Part shown: positions 1-13,100 of the stretch, in pieces
How the letters are laid out: every line of letters starts with the position of its first letter
How positions within the stretch are numbered: position 1 is the first letter of the stretch
Assembly (NCBI GenBank): GCA_015698045.1
Contig: BLAL01000215.1
Span: 992,001-1,056,000, forward strand
Reading direction: 5' to 3'
Source of the DNA: Rhizophagus clarus
Taxonomy: Eukaryota > Glomeromycota > Glomeromycetes > Glomerales > Glomeraceae
Length of the DNA stretch: 64,000 nucleotides
Made by a program: the position numbers and the translations under genes
The notes under the pieces: model-generated
What the model was told of the DNA's origin: nothing
The model's database searches: none
Seen by the model: the letters and a program-made list of their open reading frames with translations, nothing else

Positions 1-2
1 CT

Positions 3-635
3 TATTTTTCTGAAGGGCATCCATATGAGCAAAGTATAAATGAATCAGTTACTTCTTTAACAATTTCACAAACAAGTCAAAGTGAAACTGATACTGATGA
101 ATTTTCTGATCTAACACTTGACGATGACGATGACGATGATTTTGAATTATTACCTTTACAAAAAGGACTTGAACTTCATAACAGCAAAACTAAAGAAATG
201 AAAACAGTAGAAGATTATAAACTTCCCTGGAAAATATTCGCAGCTCATGCAGATCGTGGTAATAAAATAGCGACTTATTGGAAGGGGTATTATTTATGGG
301 AAGGATATTATGTCAATAAAGATCGGGTAGAGGCCGTTAAATTATTTAAATTAGCGGCAGATTCTGGTGTTGCAGAAGCTCAATTAAGATATGCTTTCGC
401 TTTCATTAATAATCCTGATTTGCCTTATGATAAAGATATTTTCTTAGAATATTTAACCAAATCTGGAGAAAATGGTAATATTGTAGCTTTATATAATTTA
501 GGAGAGGTTTATTATAATGGTAAACGTAAAATACCTCAAAATAAAGAAAAAGGTGCTGAATATCTCAAAATTGCTGCGTTAAAAAATAATAAACAGGCAA
601 TTGATGCTTTAAAAAAATACGATATCTCTCTTTAG
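3..635 (+). CDS. Sel1-repeat protein, C-terminal part (5' end outside window)
   Basis: The reading frame is open from the left edge to a TAG at 633-635, giving 210 residues with no start in view. The first ~65 residues are a Ser/Thr/Asp-rich linker with a run of seven Asp. About 130 residues follow with helical pairs of the Sel1 (TPR-like) type: alternating aromatic and small residues such as YYLWEGYYVNKD, VKLFKLAADSGVAEAQLRYA, and LYNLGEVYYNG...NKEKGAEYLKIAA. In glomeromycotan fungi such C-terminal Sel1 blocks commonly follow a protein kinase domain; the decayed gene at 29969-31380 has that architecture with a matching Asp-run linker, so a kinase-Sel1 protein is likely. Sel1 repeats act as adaptor surfaces; the partner is unknown. 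The kinase part is not in this window. Confidence 0.85.
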   Translation, partial: YFSEGHPYEQSINESVTSLTISQTSQSETDTDEFSDLTLDDDDDDDFELLPLQKGLELHNSKTKEMKTVEDYKLPWKIFAAHADRGNKIATYWKGYYLWEGYYVNKDRVEAVKLFKLAADSGVAEAQLRYAFAFINNPDLPYDKDIFLEYLTKSGENGNIVALYNLGEVYYNGKRKIPQNKEKGAEYLKIAALKNNKQAIDALKKYDISL

Positions 636-2643
636 CTGTTTCTTAAAATTAAATATTCGTAGTTAGTTATTCATATGTAACAAGTAATGATGCAAAAAAC
701 GAATAAAATATCTAAGTTATTTCGATTATTATTTTAAGAAAAATATTTTTTTTTATGATTTGGTAATGTACAATCTATTTAAATAATTATAATTTTTTAT
801 TTATGTATGAACTATTTTAAGGGGAATTTAACAAGGTATTCATAATTTAGAGCTTACTTTCGCGTCTTGGTATTATATAATTCTATTCTACGAAAGTTGA
901 TAAGAAAAGGATATGGAATGGAATGGAATGTCGTGAAAACGAAATATGACAGTAAAGTATCTAATTGGTCCTATTTTGCTTTTTATGACTGATGTTAAAA
1001 TTACTAACTTTTACTCCGAAACTTTGCGATAGATCGAAATTTGTTCGTCTTTGGAAAGTTCCGTCTCTTGCAGGATATAACTGTTTAAGTGAGAGCGGCA
1101 TTGACATATAAATTGAATGTGTGCAAGAACTAGTTTATTTCGTTGGGTAATAGTAGATAGGCGGAAGAATAGCATTAGATGATACGGAAAGGGAGTATTA
1201 TGATGAGGACTCAAGATTCCTCACTTTGAAACTCATCACACCAATATTTTATTAATTACTTTATATAGGATAGTGATAAATTAGATATCTGATCGAAGAT
1301 ACAACTTTGATAAGTTAAGTTCGCCTTCAATTTCATCCTTAATCCATCAAATATGTACAGTATTCTTATGAATAAAACTTTCAGATTAGAAGAAAATAAG
1401 CTTTTGTGATTTGTCCTAGTACATGCTTTGGTAAAAACAGTGGGATGGGAGTTTTAAATCATCTTACTAAATTTTGCCGATTTATTGCATTTTTCATCAT
1501 TTTTATGTTAATTACAGGATAAAATTGTCGGCTTCTATCGTCACAACTTATTTTATCATTCTCCATTAGGTCAATATTAATTTTACTTGCTTTATCAATA
1601 ACAAATTTGAGGCTACCAGTAACTAACACTTTACTGTACAGTTCTTTTTCTTTCTTACATTATTGACTTTCCAATATTTTTCTACTATTCTCAATTTTAA
1701 TATATTTTAAAGTTGATAGTATACGATACATATGTGTATTCATATAAATTACTGTATACTTCTTCAATTTCAACTTGTTATTCATCTTAATTTATCGAAA
1801 AACGCCATTGAAAAAAAATACAAAGTCGCTCTAGTAGTAAATAAAATAAAAGTAAGGAAAAGAACGAAAGAAAATGAGAAGGAAAATGATTATACAGACT
1901 ACTGTTTACATTTAGGAAAAAGCAACATTAAGCTTCAACCATATTATTGGTGTTAACCTACATTAAAACTTCTCAAGAGTTAATAATAAAAGTGTCTGAT
2001 GCCATCCGCATTGTTTGTGGTAATGGACATGGGATTTATATTGTACCATTTGTGTGCAAAGTCGGAGATAAGTTTGGTAACCATCTATAACACCAAACCA
2101 TTTAACCTGCATTGCGTTTGTAAAGAGCCTCTTGTCACTGGGGAGAAAAGAAAGAATAAGGAAGGGAAAACGTAAAAGAAAAGGATGGGCGGGGAGAAAA
2201 AGAAATAAAAATTTTCACAATTTTACAGAATAAGCAGTACATAATAGAGACAATTGGTTTGCAAAATACATGTCCAAAGACAAAATATGGTAAAACTTAA
2301 GCTGTTATTATCTAAAAGAGATTTTATACAATGACCTTTATACACATTAAACTCTAATTCATGCATAGAATAAAACTAGAATTGATGCGCAGTAGATTGC
2401 TTAGCCATTGTCAAAAGAGCAATGAAGATAGTCTTAATACATTCTATAAATAAAATTAAGAGCGTTTTGAATTCTGAATAAAACCGGTTTGTTGAAAATG
2501 AAAATTTCTCTTGAACTGTATGTGAGGTAACAAGGATGAAACTTAAAAAAAAAACTCTTCTGAACTTTACGGTAGGTAGCAAGTGCGTAACGTAAAGTGG
2601 CAAAATTACTTAATTAATAATAAATAGAAAATTTTTTAGTTTA
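636..2643. other. gene-free AT-rich intergenic region
   Basis: No frame here has recognisable protein similarity. Short open frames at 1011-1214 (minus), 1732-1956 (plus) and 2376-2603 (minus) have no motif, no splice context and no conserved-looking composition. I see no RNA gene. Confidence 0.6.
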
Positions 2644-3782
2644 CACAGTGTGTCCGAACACGGTACACGTGAATTAATAATGTAATTTTATTTATTTGTT
2701 TTTTTTTCATTTCTTTTTAGATTTTTTAGGCGCGACCTTTAGCTCTCCTTTAGCTTTGGGAAGGTAACAGATAGTTTTTTTTTTTGCTTTTATTCTCCTT
2801 CCTTTTGACTTTTATTAACTTGTTCGTTCTTTTTTTTTAGGCGTGGCTGTTTTTAGTTCCATTTCGGCGGAAATTCAAGGTGAGTTTTACTTTTTTTGTT
2901 TTCTCTTCGTCCTTTCCTTTGTTTTTTACTAACCTTTTTGTCTCTTTTTTAGACGTATACCATCTCAGTTAATATTCAAGTAAGTTTTTTCGTCTTTTTC
3001 TCATTGTTTATTTTCTTTAAAATGATATTAACTGATTTTCTTTTCCTTTTTTCTATGGGTGGGTGTTCCGGCCTTTCTTGTATTGTTTCCCCTTTATTTC
3101 TCTTACTTTCCTTTATTCATTTCGTTGTTTCTTTCATTTTTTTCACTTCTCCCTTCGTTTATTTCATTTTTTTATTTCATTTTTTCGCTTCTCCTTTTGT
3201 TTCCTTCATTTCTTTTTTTGTTTCTTTCGTGATTTCTTCCGTGATCTTTCGTTGTTTCATTTCATTGATCTTCGGATTTTTTCATTGCTTTTTTCATTTC
3301 TTTCATTGTTTTTCATTCCCTTTTGCTTCCCTTCATTTTCTTTCATTTCGTCTTGTTCTTTCTTATTAAACATTCGTTTCTTTTGTTTCTTTCACCACCC
3401 TTTGTTTCTTTCATTCCCTTTAACTTCTTTTCGTTTCCCTTTTCATTTCCCCTTTGTTTTTTCGTTCATCTCATTATTTCTTCATTTTTTTCGTTCTTTT
3501 TCACTATCCTTCACCTATTTTTTCCTTTACTTCCTATTTAATTATCTTCCTCCCTTTTCATTTATCTTTCCTTTTTTTCACTCCCTTAATTTTTTCACTG
3601 TCCTTCCTTACTGTATTTTCTATATATTGCATTTACATTACAGCATTACGGTATTAACAATATAATTAAAATTATGAAATTTTTTGGGATGCAACTTATT
3701 TTTTATCATAAAATTAGCCAATAAAATCTGAAATTTTGTTTTTTTTATAAAATCATGTGATACAGTGTCCAGACACACCGTG
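2644..3782. mobile_element. non-autonomous TA-flanked inverted-repeat DNA transposon (Tc1/mariner-like)
   Basis: The two ends are imperfect inverted repeats of about 38 bp. The left end (2644-2681) begins CACAGTGTGTCC and the right end (3745-3782), read on the minus strand, begins CACGGTGTGTCT. The match continues inward through GRACAC, GTA, CAC, TGA and ATAA blocks. Both ends are bounded by TA (2642-2643 and 3783-3784), the target-site duplication typical of Tc1/mariner. The 1.1-kb interior has no transposase frame. It is almost pure T/C on the plus strand from about 2690 to 3650, apart from three short blocks described separately. The element therefore looks non-autonomous. Superfamily is inferred from the TA sites and the GTGT-type ends only. 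Confidence 0.72.
2690..3650 (+). repeat. polypyrimidine (TTTC/CATTT-rich) low-complexity tract
   Basis: About 950 bp of the plus strand consist of T and C with recurring TTTC, CATTT and TTCG words, in the interior of the inverted-repeat element. Open frames at 3004-3369 and 3063-3665 translate to Phe/Ser/Leu-rich strings and are by-products of the composition. Confidence 0.8.
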
Positions 3783-3784
3783 TA

Positions 3785-6700
3785 CAAATAGCAATTTTCT
3801 ATATATTACTTATAAAATACAACATACATATGCTGTATATATATGTATATATTGAAAATTATTATTATTTATCTATCTATCAAATGCTGTAAAAAAAAAT
3901 CTTATTAAATGAAAGCATTAAAAAAGGAATTTATTTTATTTAAAATATATTAAACCTAAACTACAATAAAAAAAAATGATTTAAAAAAAAATGGCTCCTA
4001 TAAAATTTATGTTTTATAAATTACAGTACATGCTATTGTGATCATGCTTATCGTTATGTTTTCCCCATAAAATTTAAGACGGATACTATCTAACATATAT
4101 TGCAAATTCCTTTAGTTATTTACATGTTTATTCGTCATTGTCAAATTTTTTGTTGAACTATTTTCTTTTATAGTAGAATTCCTGCTGATTCGAGCGAGAT
4201 CTTTAATTATTTTGTATTTACGCATTTTATATACTGTACTAGTAAGTAGATAATTTGATCTTGATCGAACTTCCCATGTAACATTTTTGCCTTTTACATG
4301 AGTTATTGACCGGAGGGACTGGAGGGGTTTACGAAAAAGTAAATACTGTAAATTCAAGGCTAAGAATAAATTCTTACTTAATAAATAATTTTTTAAATAT
4401 GATACAGTGATTGGAAGACTTCCTTCATATCACATATAATACCAAGATATAGTGTATGTTAAATAAATATAACAAGTACTATAAATTTAATAAAGAAGTA
4501 TACGGATCCTTAGCTTTTTGAGATTATATTTGGCAGATTGAAATTATATAGGTATAGTGCATTGAAGAAAGCTCTTTACATATCTTTGTACTTCTTAAAA
4601 ATAGCATATATTATAAGTTCGCCAATCTTTATGGAGGATAATTGACATCTGCATATTCTGATAAAATATTGCATGCTTTCAAAGAAATAGAAATTTTAGT
4701 TATGCACTGCACTTTTACTAAAACATATGCTAATCATAATTCACTGAATTTTATTTGAGCTATTTATATATTTTTAAAATCATATAAAAAAATGGGATAG
4801 CTGTCTTTTTAGAAACTGAAATCCAGGACAGTCATAATTCAAGATCAATGGTAGGTATCAAATTAAAATCCTTCTCAATATATCATTTTAACTTCTTTTT
4901 TTTTAATTACATAATACTTATGTTGTAATGATGTACCAATTTTCAAGTTGTCTTTTATACTGAGTACTAGTGTATAAGATGTTCCAGCAATTATTATGTT
5001 TGGCTGTCATTAGTTGCATTAATTTCTTAAAAGATTAAATTAATAAATAGTTTAGATAAATATAATAAAATAATAAGATTTCTCCAGTTGTCAACAATAG
5101 ATTTGAAGTGGTCTACTATAATAGATTATTAAATATTCTTATTGGATGAAAATATTTGGAATTCTTTAGTGGTTGTTGCTTGAAGAATATTAGTAAAAAC
5201 TTTAATAAATGATAGTATTGCCTAATATTCCTAGTAGTTTTTTATAATAAAAAATGGATACTTTTTGGAGACGACTTCTCTTTAATAAAGTTATTATCAT
5301 AATAATTTAAATATAATATTGAAAATTTTAATTTATTAGCTAAATTTTGTAAATTTTGTTGTTGAAAATTGATCATTATATAAGTAAAAGTGCAAACATC
5401 AAATACTATTAAAGTCTTATTATTGTACTATCTAATACTTATTAGTAAAAATATTTTTATATGTATTTTTCTACCATAATCATAGAAGTTTATTCAAAAA
5501 CTCTAAGGATATGATTTTATGAATAATTGCCCCATTTTTATTTCTTATTTTGTGCCTGAAACTTGTGACATTCAGTTAGGAATCCCTCCAGATTATCGTT
5601 CAATAATCCTTTTTTTGAATTTTCGTATCCGGAAATGAGCGAATTCCATTTTGTTCGGCACTGATTAAATCCAAAGACCAAAGAATACAGATAGTTTAAC
5701 TCTAGATAGAAACATAAAAAAGTGCCAAAACCTTTTCCAGTATTTTATGTGAGATATATGCGAAACAATTTTTATTGTATTTACATAAATTTCTGCAGCT
5801 TTTGTAAAGTGATTTAATATATTTTTTTGAGATTCATTATACTGTATTTTTGTTTCATTTTGGCTGAAAATTTTATTTTTGAGATATATAATTATTGTAC
5901 CTTTTTAGATTACAATAATCCTTTCATATCAAATCTACTTGCCTCCATGGCTTTTTTTAATTATCGATGAATTAGGCAATAATATCTATTTTTAAATTAT
6001 TGCTACCTTTAAGTTAAAGAAATAAAGAATTCTGCTTTATTTACATCTTAATTAGTTCTAAAATACTCATCTCCAATGCGTAATAATTTACCATTTATTA
6101 TTTTGATTAGTAAAATTTTATCATTTCTCTTATATACTGGATTTATTACTTTCAGGGAATTAATTATCATGTCTTATTTTGTTCCTGCATAAATGGAACG
6201 GAAATACAGCAAAAATACTCTGAACTCTAATAATCAATATCATTTCAGGATCCATATCATTAACAGATACCAATGATTCGGTCATTGTTGCATTTTTTTG
6301 TACACTCTAGGATCAGTATATAAGATTCCATTGTCTTCTTCCTCTTTTTCGGCATTCAATTTCTTCATGCTTATTATATTCATTAATATCTTCTATTTCA
6401 TAATCAAATTTCTATCTGTTCATCATTTAACTCAACATTTCCTTTGACAATTTTATGAAATTTTTTTTTATTATATATTTTTAATAATTAACAGAGTAAT
6501 ATCAGTAGTTTTCTTTTTGTAATTAATCATTACTTGTTTGTGTTCAATAAAGATTGAAACCCTGCATCTTATTGTAATCTTCAATATCTAGTCTGTCTCT
6601 GCCATAGAATAATGTATATGTTTGATTTTATTCTTATCAGAAACTCAGCTTTCTTTACATTTTTCATTTATGAATAGTATTATAGAGTCTATAAGATAAT

Positions 6701-8540
6701 TTGTGATAATGTTACTTCAATAATGTGATGACTTACTGTTTAATGATAATAAAATATTCTGAACTTATTTAATTCTTATATATAATGAATATGTATATAT
6801 ACTACTACCTATGCATTAACATACTTAATACGTATGATTTTTTGTTCATTCCTTTTTTTAACTTAAGTCTCTGAAATCTTTATTAAAAATTATCCGCATT
6901 AAATATACCACAGTAAAATTTTACAAAAATAATTTTTGCACAGTGAACTGCGCCTGAAAAAATCTAAAGGTAGAGAGATTTTTCATACTCGTGATTCTAC
7001 TATGTTACATTTATGTTTCTGCATAATTTTCAAATTATTTGGTGTTAAACGACCCACAATTGAGTTATAATCCATTTAGCAATGCCTAGAAATAGGCAAT
7101 GCATAGGATCAACTACAAGGAATTGTAAATTTTACATATCCACAATAAGGATTAAAAATACCATCTTTGCTTATAAAATATTAGCTTGTAGCATCGGCAT
7201 CTGTTCTTTGAATAGAGCATAAGTGCAGAATTACAAAATGTAAGTTTAAATGTATGAATATATATCAAATCTTATAAAAGCAATAGAAAGTTTATATCTA
7301 TTAAAGTAATTTGACAAAAATGTATCACTTGTTAGTTAGTTCAAACGGAATGATGCGAAAGAATGTGGCTTCTTGATCCTTCCGACTACCATTCATATGT
7401 TCAAATATTAGATTGTATATGTTGAGAAATTTTGACTATTTTAAATTTAAGTGCTAATAATATATTTTAACATCATGGTTAGTAAGTAAGTTCACATATA
7501 TACTTAAAAGAGAAACAAAGCCTTTTATAAATTAATTGTACTTTATTCATGTATTATTTTGGATGATAATGTCGATGGGAATTAAATATGACTGTACTAA
7601 AGAAAAAAATATTCTTTTTACATTACTAAATGGGCTGAGAATTTGCTGTGATACATTTTGCGCTAGGCCAATATAAAAATAGTGAAGAATCTAAGCCCGT
7701 ACGAAATTAGTTGACAAATAACACGAAATTTTCCTTTAATTCTATTGTTTTAGAATCTATACCTTTTATTTTAAGTTCATTTACTAGGTTCTAAGATGAA
7801 TTTCGTTAATCACAGTATTATCGATATAACGTACAGTATGTCAGCGATCTAAATGAAAAATCAATATCTATATCTCGCTATTAATATGCTTGCTCATATA
7901 GAGTTGATTATGAGTCTAAGTGATTCGATAGATTTCAATTTGAATAGGTTGGAATCAGCAAATTATCACATTTGCGTGCATCATGTGCTAAATTTTTCAA
8001 CGACCAGGATTCTAAATTGAAATAAAGTATTATTTTTTAATATTAGATTCATATGATTTAGGTTATTGGTTATTGAGTAAGTGGGAATGAATAAATTTAT
8101 TTAAATAAGATCACTGCATATAAGAATAATGTTTAAATGTACCATTTATAGGCTTCGGAAGATTTTGCAATTTATACCAAAACGGGTAAAATATATGTAC
8201 ATTAGAAATTAATATTTCATATATTAAAGATATATTGATAACAATGAACGTCAATGCATAGTTCCCGAATGAAACTTTAAAAATCAAATTCTTCATGGAA
8301 GAATTGTCAACATTCGATCAAATAAAAAATCCATTTTTCGTTATATGAACATTGGCATTACATATGAATTTATCGCGATAATTATGAAATTTTATATTAA
8401 TGAATTACTTTAAATAAAAAAGAAAATATTATTTCGTTATCATGAATTCTGCTTAATGGACTATGATATATACGATGTAAATCAAAAATAATATTTTGTT
8501 TCAACATAAAAAAACTTCAAAAAAAAGAAATTAATAAACA
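3785..8540. other. long gene-free AT-rich region
   Basis: Nearly 4.8 kb in which neither strand shows a recognisable coding segment or exon chain. Short frames such as 4112-4357 and 8111-8296 (both minus) are motif-free. A small (ATCT) run lies near 3870-3885. Composition suggests decayed, unidentifiable repeat sequence. Confidence 0.5.
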
Positions 8541-9350
8541 AGAGTAATGTTGCCTGTCGAAATAATTGCAACAGGTTGTAAAAGGTTGTGCCGTATTTCC
8601 ATAAAGCCATTCGTAATTTGGGCAACCTGTTTCTCCGACTTTATTGGGGACAACATTTCCTTATTTGGAAACTACATGTCATAACGCGACTCGGCATTAT
8701 GAATTTGGCTGAAAATGGGCATTGCCGTAATTTCGAGCCGTAATTCTGAAATTAGGACCACGACCCAAGTTGTAATCATAATGCCGTAATTGTTACTTAC
8801 GGCCAGCAAAACTAAACAAGAGCGAATTCACATTTTATAACAATGAGATAAATTTAATAAATTTCATTTAATTCCATCGTTTTTGGTAAAATGTCCATTC
8901 GGTGAAATGACTTGATGAAACATCCTTTAGGGGAATGGGTTTCATTGAAATGTACTTCGACGAAAAATCCCTTCGGCGGCAAAATGGGTTTCGGCGAAAA
9001 ATTCGGATACCTTAACATAAAGTACATTATAATGTGAAGGGATCCATCAAAAATCCCGGAACCCTCAATCCCGATGGTGTATTGTTCCAATACCCTAACA
9101 GCTAAATCCCAAAATTAAATTGCCTTAATAATAATTCCGACAAAATCATAATCTCGAAACAAAGAATTCCTGTCCCGAATTTTTCGTAATCTTATAACTA
9201 AAATAGTTCTTACGTTTTAATTCTTAATTCCAATAATATATAATCCCGACGCTATACAATCACAAACTGACAAAATCCTGAAATGAAATCTTGAGTCTTG
9301 ACACTTTCCAATATTCCAACACTTCAAAATCGTTTAATATTCCTATAATG
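8540..9350. repeat. GC-elevated degenerate repeat region
   Basis: This 0.8-kb island is visibly richer in G+C than its surroundings and carries short degenerate repeats: GCCGTAATT variants around 8725-8805, TTCGGCGAAA/TTCGACGAAA variants around 8895-9005, and AATCCCGA-type words around 9050-9270. A minus-strand frame at 8854-9090 reads as a poorly conserved SPK-type repeat, but it is not convincing as a gene. It is probably an old repeat or transposon relic; no terminal structure was found. Confidence 0.4.
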
Positions 9351-10095
9351 CTTATCTTTAACATTATTTTCTTTATTTTCTTTATATATGAAGATGAAAC
9401 CGATTCTACAAGAAAGTAATTATCGTGATGGTACAATCGGTTCTAATTAATTTTCACGATTAAAAAAATTCGTAAAGCACAATCAGTATTCATTTATAAT
9501 TATTACACGTATAAAAAGTACGGTGCATAAAACGTAAACATTCTTTTATTATAATTTATACAATTATACTACTATTCTCGCATTCCACCAAATTTGGCTT
9601 TGTAAATTAATACTAAGTGATAATCTTTAGCTGTTTTGTTTATCAAGTGTTTTGGTTGAAAAGTTGGTGTAAAAATTTTGGATGTATCGGAATATACATC
9701 TTATACTATAACCATTTTGTATACAGGATTGATTATTGAATTTTAATTAGCATTGAAAATTATAAATAATTTTGTTCCATTGATTAAAACTCAATTTCTC
9801 TGACAGATAAACGTTGATCGTAGCTTTGCGTAAATTGTCTTTGATTTGTGTTAATTGATCTACATGTTTGTCAATGTTAATCTGGTAAATCGTAATTTCT
9901 GATTTGACCAATCTAATAATACAATGATCATTATTCTTTGAAGAGTTCTATACAGAAACGTTAATTTTTTGACCCCTGCATAATAATTTCTGTCATAATG
10001 TAGACTTGCGAATAACTATTATTATTAATATAAATGTATATATTTATAATGTAAATATAATAGATTACGTTAAAACCACACTGCCACTTCTTTTT
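9351..10095. other. intergenic region upstream of the membrane-protein gene
   Basis: No coding or RNA feature was recognised. Confidence 0.5.
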
Positions 10096-10105
10096 TATAT
10101 AAAAA
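10096..10105 (+). promoter_or_regulatory. possible TATA element
   Basis: A TATATAAAAA match lies 40-50 bp before the ATG at 10145 of the membrane-protein gene. Such strings are frequent in AT-rich DNA, so this is only suggestive. Confidence 0.25.
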
Positions 10106-10144
10106 TTAATGTATTTTTGCTGTCCGACTTTCATTTAATTCACC

Positions 10145-13100
10145 ATGAATCGTCTCGCTCCTATTATACTCTTAATTTTCGTTCTATTCTTGTTACCCTG
10201 TTCGTCAAATATAATTGCTACTTATAACGAAACTGATACTGTTCATGATAATTATTTTAAGGGTGCTTATGCCGATGGAACAATTTTAATAGGAGTGAGA
10301 TTTGAAAATTATCCTAATAATGCTATAAGCCTTCGTTTAATTCATCCTAACGGAACTCTTAATTTTATTAATAATGTTACAATTCCATGTGATAATAAAT
10401 GTGATCCTACTGTATATGATCCAAGACCATTAAATCCAAATTACATATTAATTTGGTATGGGACGTCAGGAATGATAATGGATTGGACGGAAAATATAAT
10501 AACTTCACAAATAACATCGAGTAAATGTGACAAGTTTGCATTCACTATGAATGAGAGGAATGATAGATTTCTTATTGCGGGATACAATGAAACATCACAT
10601 CACTTTTTGTTTGCTGAATATTTTATTAATAATGATGGAACAATAAGAATCGACGTGCAAAGAATCCTAAATATCAATAATAAATTCGATGGCGTAGGAA
10701 TAAAAAATATTTTCAAGTTTAAAATATTTTTATTAGGAAATACATGGGGAATTTTGTATAAAATGGGATTTGAAGAAGAAAATGAAAACATTAATAATGA
10801 AAGTAATGCTTTTTTTTCAATAATTCATAATGAATCACAAAATCGAACTCTGAATCCCTTAATAATTAAGGATGTCGTTCTTATGGGATTTACTTGTATT
10901 CCTAATAACATTTACTACACTTGCTTATATATCACCTTTTATAATAACACATTAAAATTAATTGATATAAATAATTTAACTTCAAATAACACATTTAATA
11001 TGCGCTCGTTAGATTTATACTCTTTTATTAATATTTATAATTTTGACAGTAAATCTATACCGAATATCATTCACATTATACCGGAGATCGGATTCTTAGC
11101 TGAAGTTATATCAAATGCAGGAACTAAATATCTTATATTTAATACCGCAGGAATTGATTATTTTGATAAAACAATTAATAGTGCTTCTGGTGAAGTTATA
11201 ATAAATAATAATGATAATGATTATATAGGTGATAACATTTTTATTATATCAAATAATACCTCGAATGTTAATGTCATTCGAGCGATAAAAAATGGTAAAT
11301 CATTTACTTATGAGTCAATTGATTTATCATCAAAAATACCTAAAAGTATGTATATAATTGAATATTTAATTTTAATATTTAATATATTTAATATATTTTA
11401 ACGTTAATATTTAACATTTTCTTAGTTAATCTATTTGATAATAGTCATATCAGACAAGTATATCCATCAGAAAACGATCCAATCGAAATTTATACAGATA
11501 TAATGAATATGACATTCCTCAATCCTATTGATCCAACAACTCCTGTTTATATTTCAATCTATCATTATTATGAGAATAATGAAGATATTTTACGTCAAAA
11601 ATTTTCATGTACGACGCCATTTTGTACAATAAGCGAAGATATGTATTCGCTCACAATTAATTTGTTATCAAACACTACTTTCAACATTCCCGATGCAGCT
11701 TATTATGTTGAAATCGATGATAATTTTGTGGAAGATAAATATGAAATTGAAACAGTTCCAGGTATAAAACCAAGAAATTGGAATATATATACGTCATCAG
11801 GTAAACAAAATATTAAATCATGTTGATTAACTTACGAACGGCTATCGCTATAAAGTCTAACGTGTCACCTCGAAATTTTAGATTATAAATATCATGAAAA
11901 AGATGATGGTAAGTAATCATTAATACTATATCATTTTAAACTGTTATTTAAACATCAATACTTGCTACTTTAGATGAATTAGTTCTTGGAACTTTACGCT
12001 TGACTTCGGAAAGTACCGAAGAATTTAATAAATTGGATAAAAATGGAAAAAAAGATTTTTTTAAATTCATGACAATCGACCTTTCGAAAGGTATCCCGAT
12101 TGATAATTCAAGAATTTATAAAGTCAATGATATTTATGTATATGATATGGTTTCAGATTCAGAATTACTTGTAGTTACATATAGGATTGATCTTCCAAAT
12201 GAAAACTGTTTTAATAAGAAAAGTGCCAAAGATGTCTTCGATGATTTAAATTCTTTAATTAGAAATGATAAGTTTATAACATATCTTGATATTAGTAACT
12301 ATACAATATATATTGATAAAGAATATGGATTTCAAAGAACATGTAAGTAAATACATTTATCTTATCATCATAACTAATAATAATAATATTGTAAAAATTT
12401 AACATACATTTTTTATAGCTAACTTATGGGAAGAAATCAAAATTAGGTTACAAAATTTTGTGAGAGATTCCTGTACTTTAATAATTTTAATCATTTTGGT
12501 GGTTTTAATTATTGGTTTGTACTTTTTTGGGAAATATAAAAATAGAATGGTAAATTTATTTATAAATCTATTTTTTTGTATTTATGTATTAATATATATT
12601 TTAACATCCTTTTTATATTTTTAGGGATCTAACATAATGGTATTTAAGGTTGCATTGACCTTTTTGGATCTAGTAAATGATATTAGATTCGTTATTTTAC
12701 TTAGAGATGATTTACAATATCTTTATATTCCAAGGTAAAGCTTTTATTTTACTTTATGATTTTATTAGAAATAATAAACTGACTTCTATTTTAATTATTT
12801 TATAGCATTATATTTTTATTATTTCCTTTCATTTTGAATATTTTTTTGGCTTTTATAATATTATCGCATGAAGTACAATATCCTGAATTTAACAAATGGC
12901 TTAAAAATTATTTAAAACCGGTTGCTATTGTAACAGTTTTTAGTTCAGGAGACATTGAATTACTTCATATATTTGATTCAAATTTTGGCGGATTTCAAAT
13001 ATTTACGGCATCTTTCTCCTCATTAGCATTAAAATTAATATTCTGGTGTGGTTTTTTAAATATTATTCTGGAAGATTTGCCTCAATTAATAATCCAGGTA

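Noticed and set aside
1732..1956. 74-codon frame in the first intergenic region
   Set aside because: Lys/Glu/Asn-rich with no motif, expected by chance in AT-rich DNA.
3004..3665. Open frames of 121 and 200 codons rich in Phe/Ser/Leu
   Set aside because: They come from the T/C tract inside the inverted-repeat element, overlap in two frames and have no motif.
8854..9090. 78-codon minus-strand frame with SPK-type repeats
   Set aside because: It falls in a degenerate DNA repeat, with no start context, no splice partners and no family.
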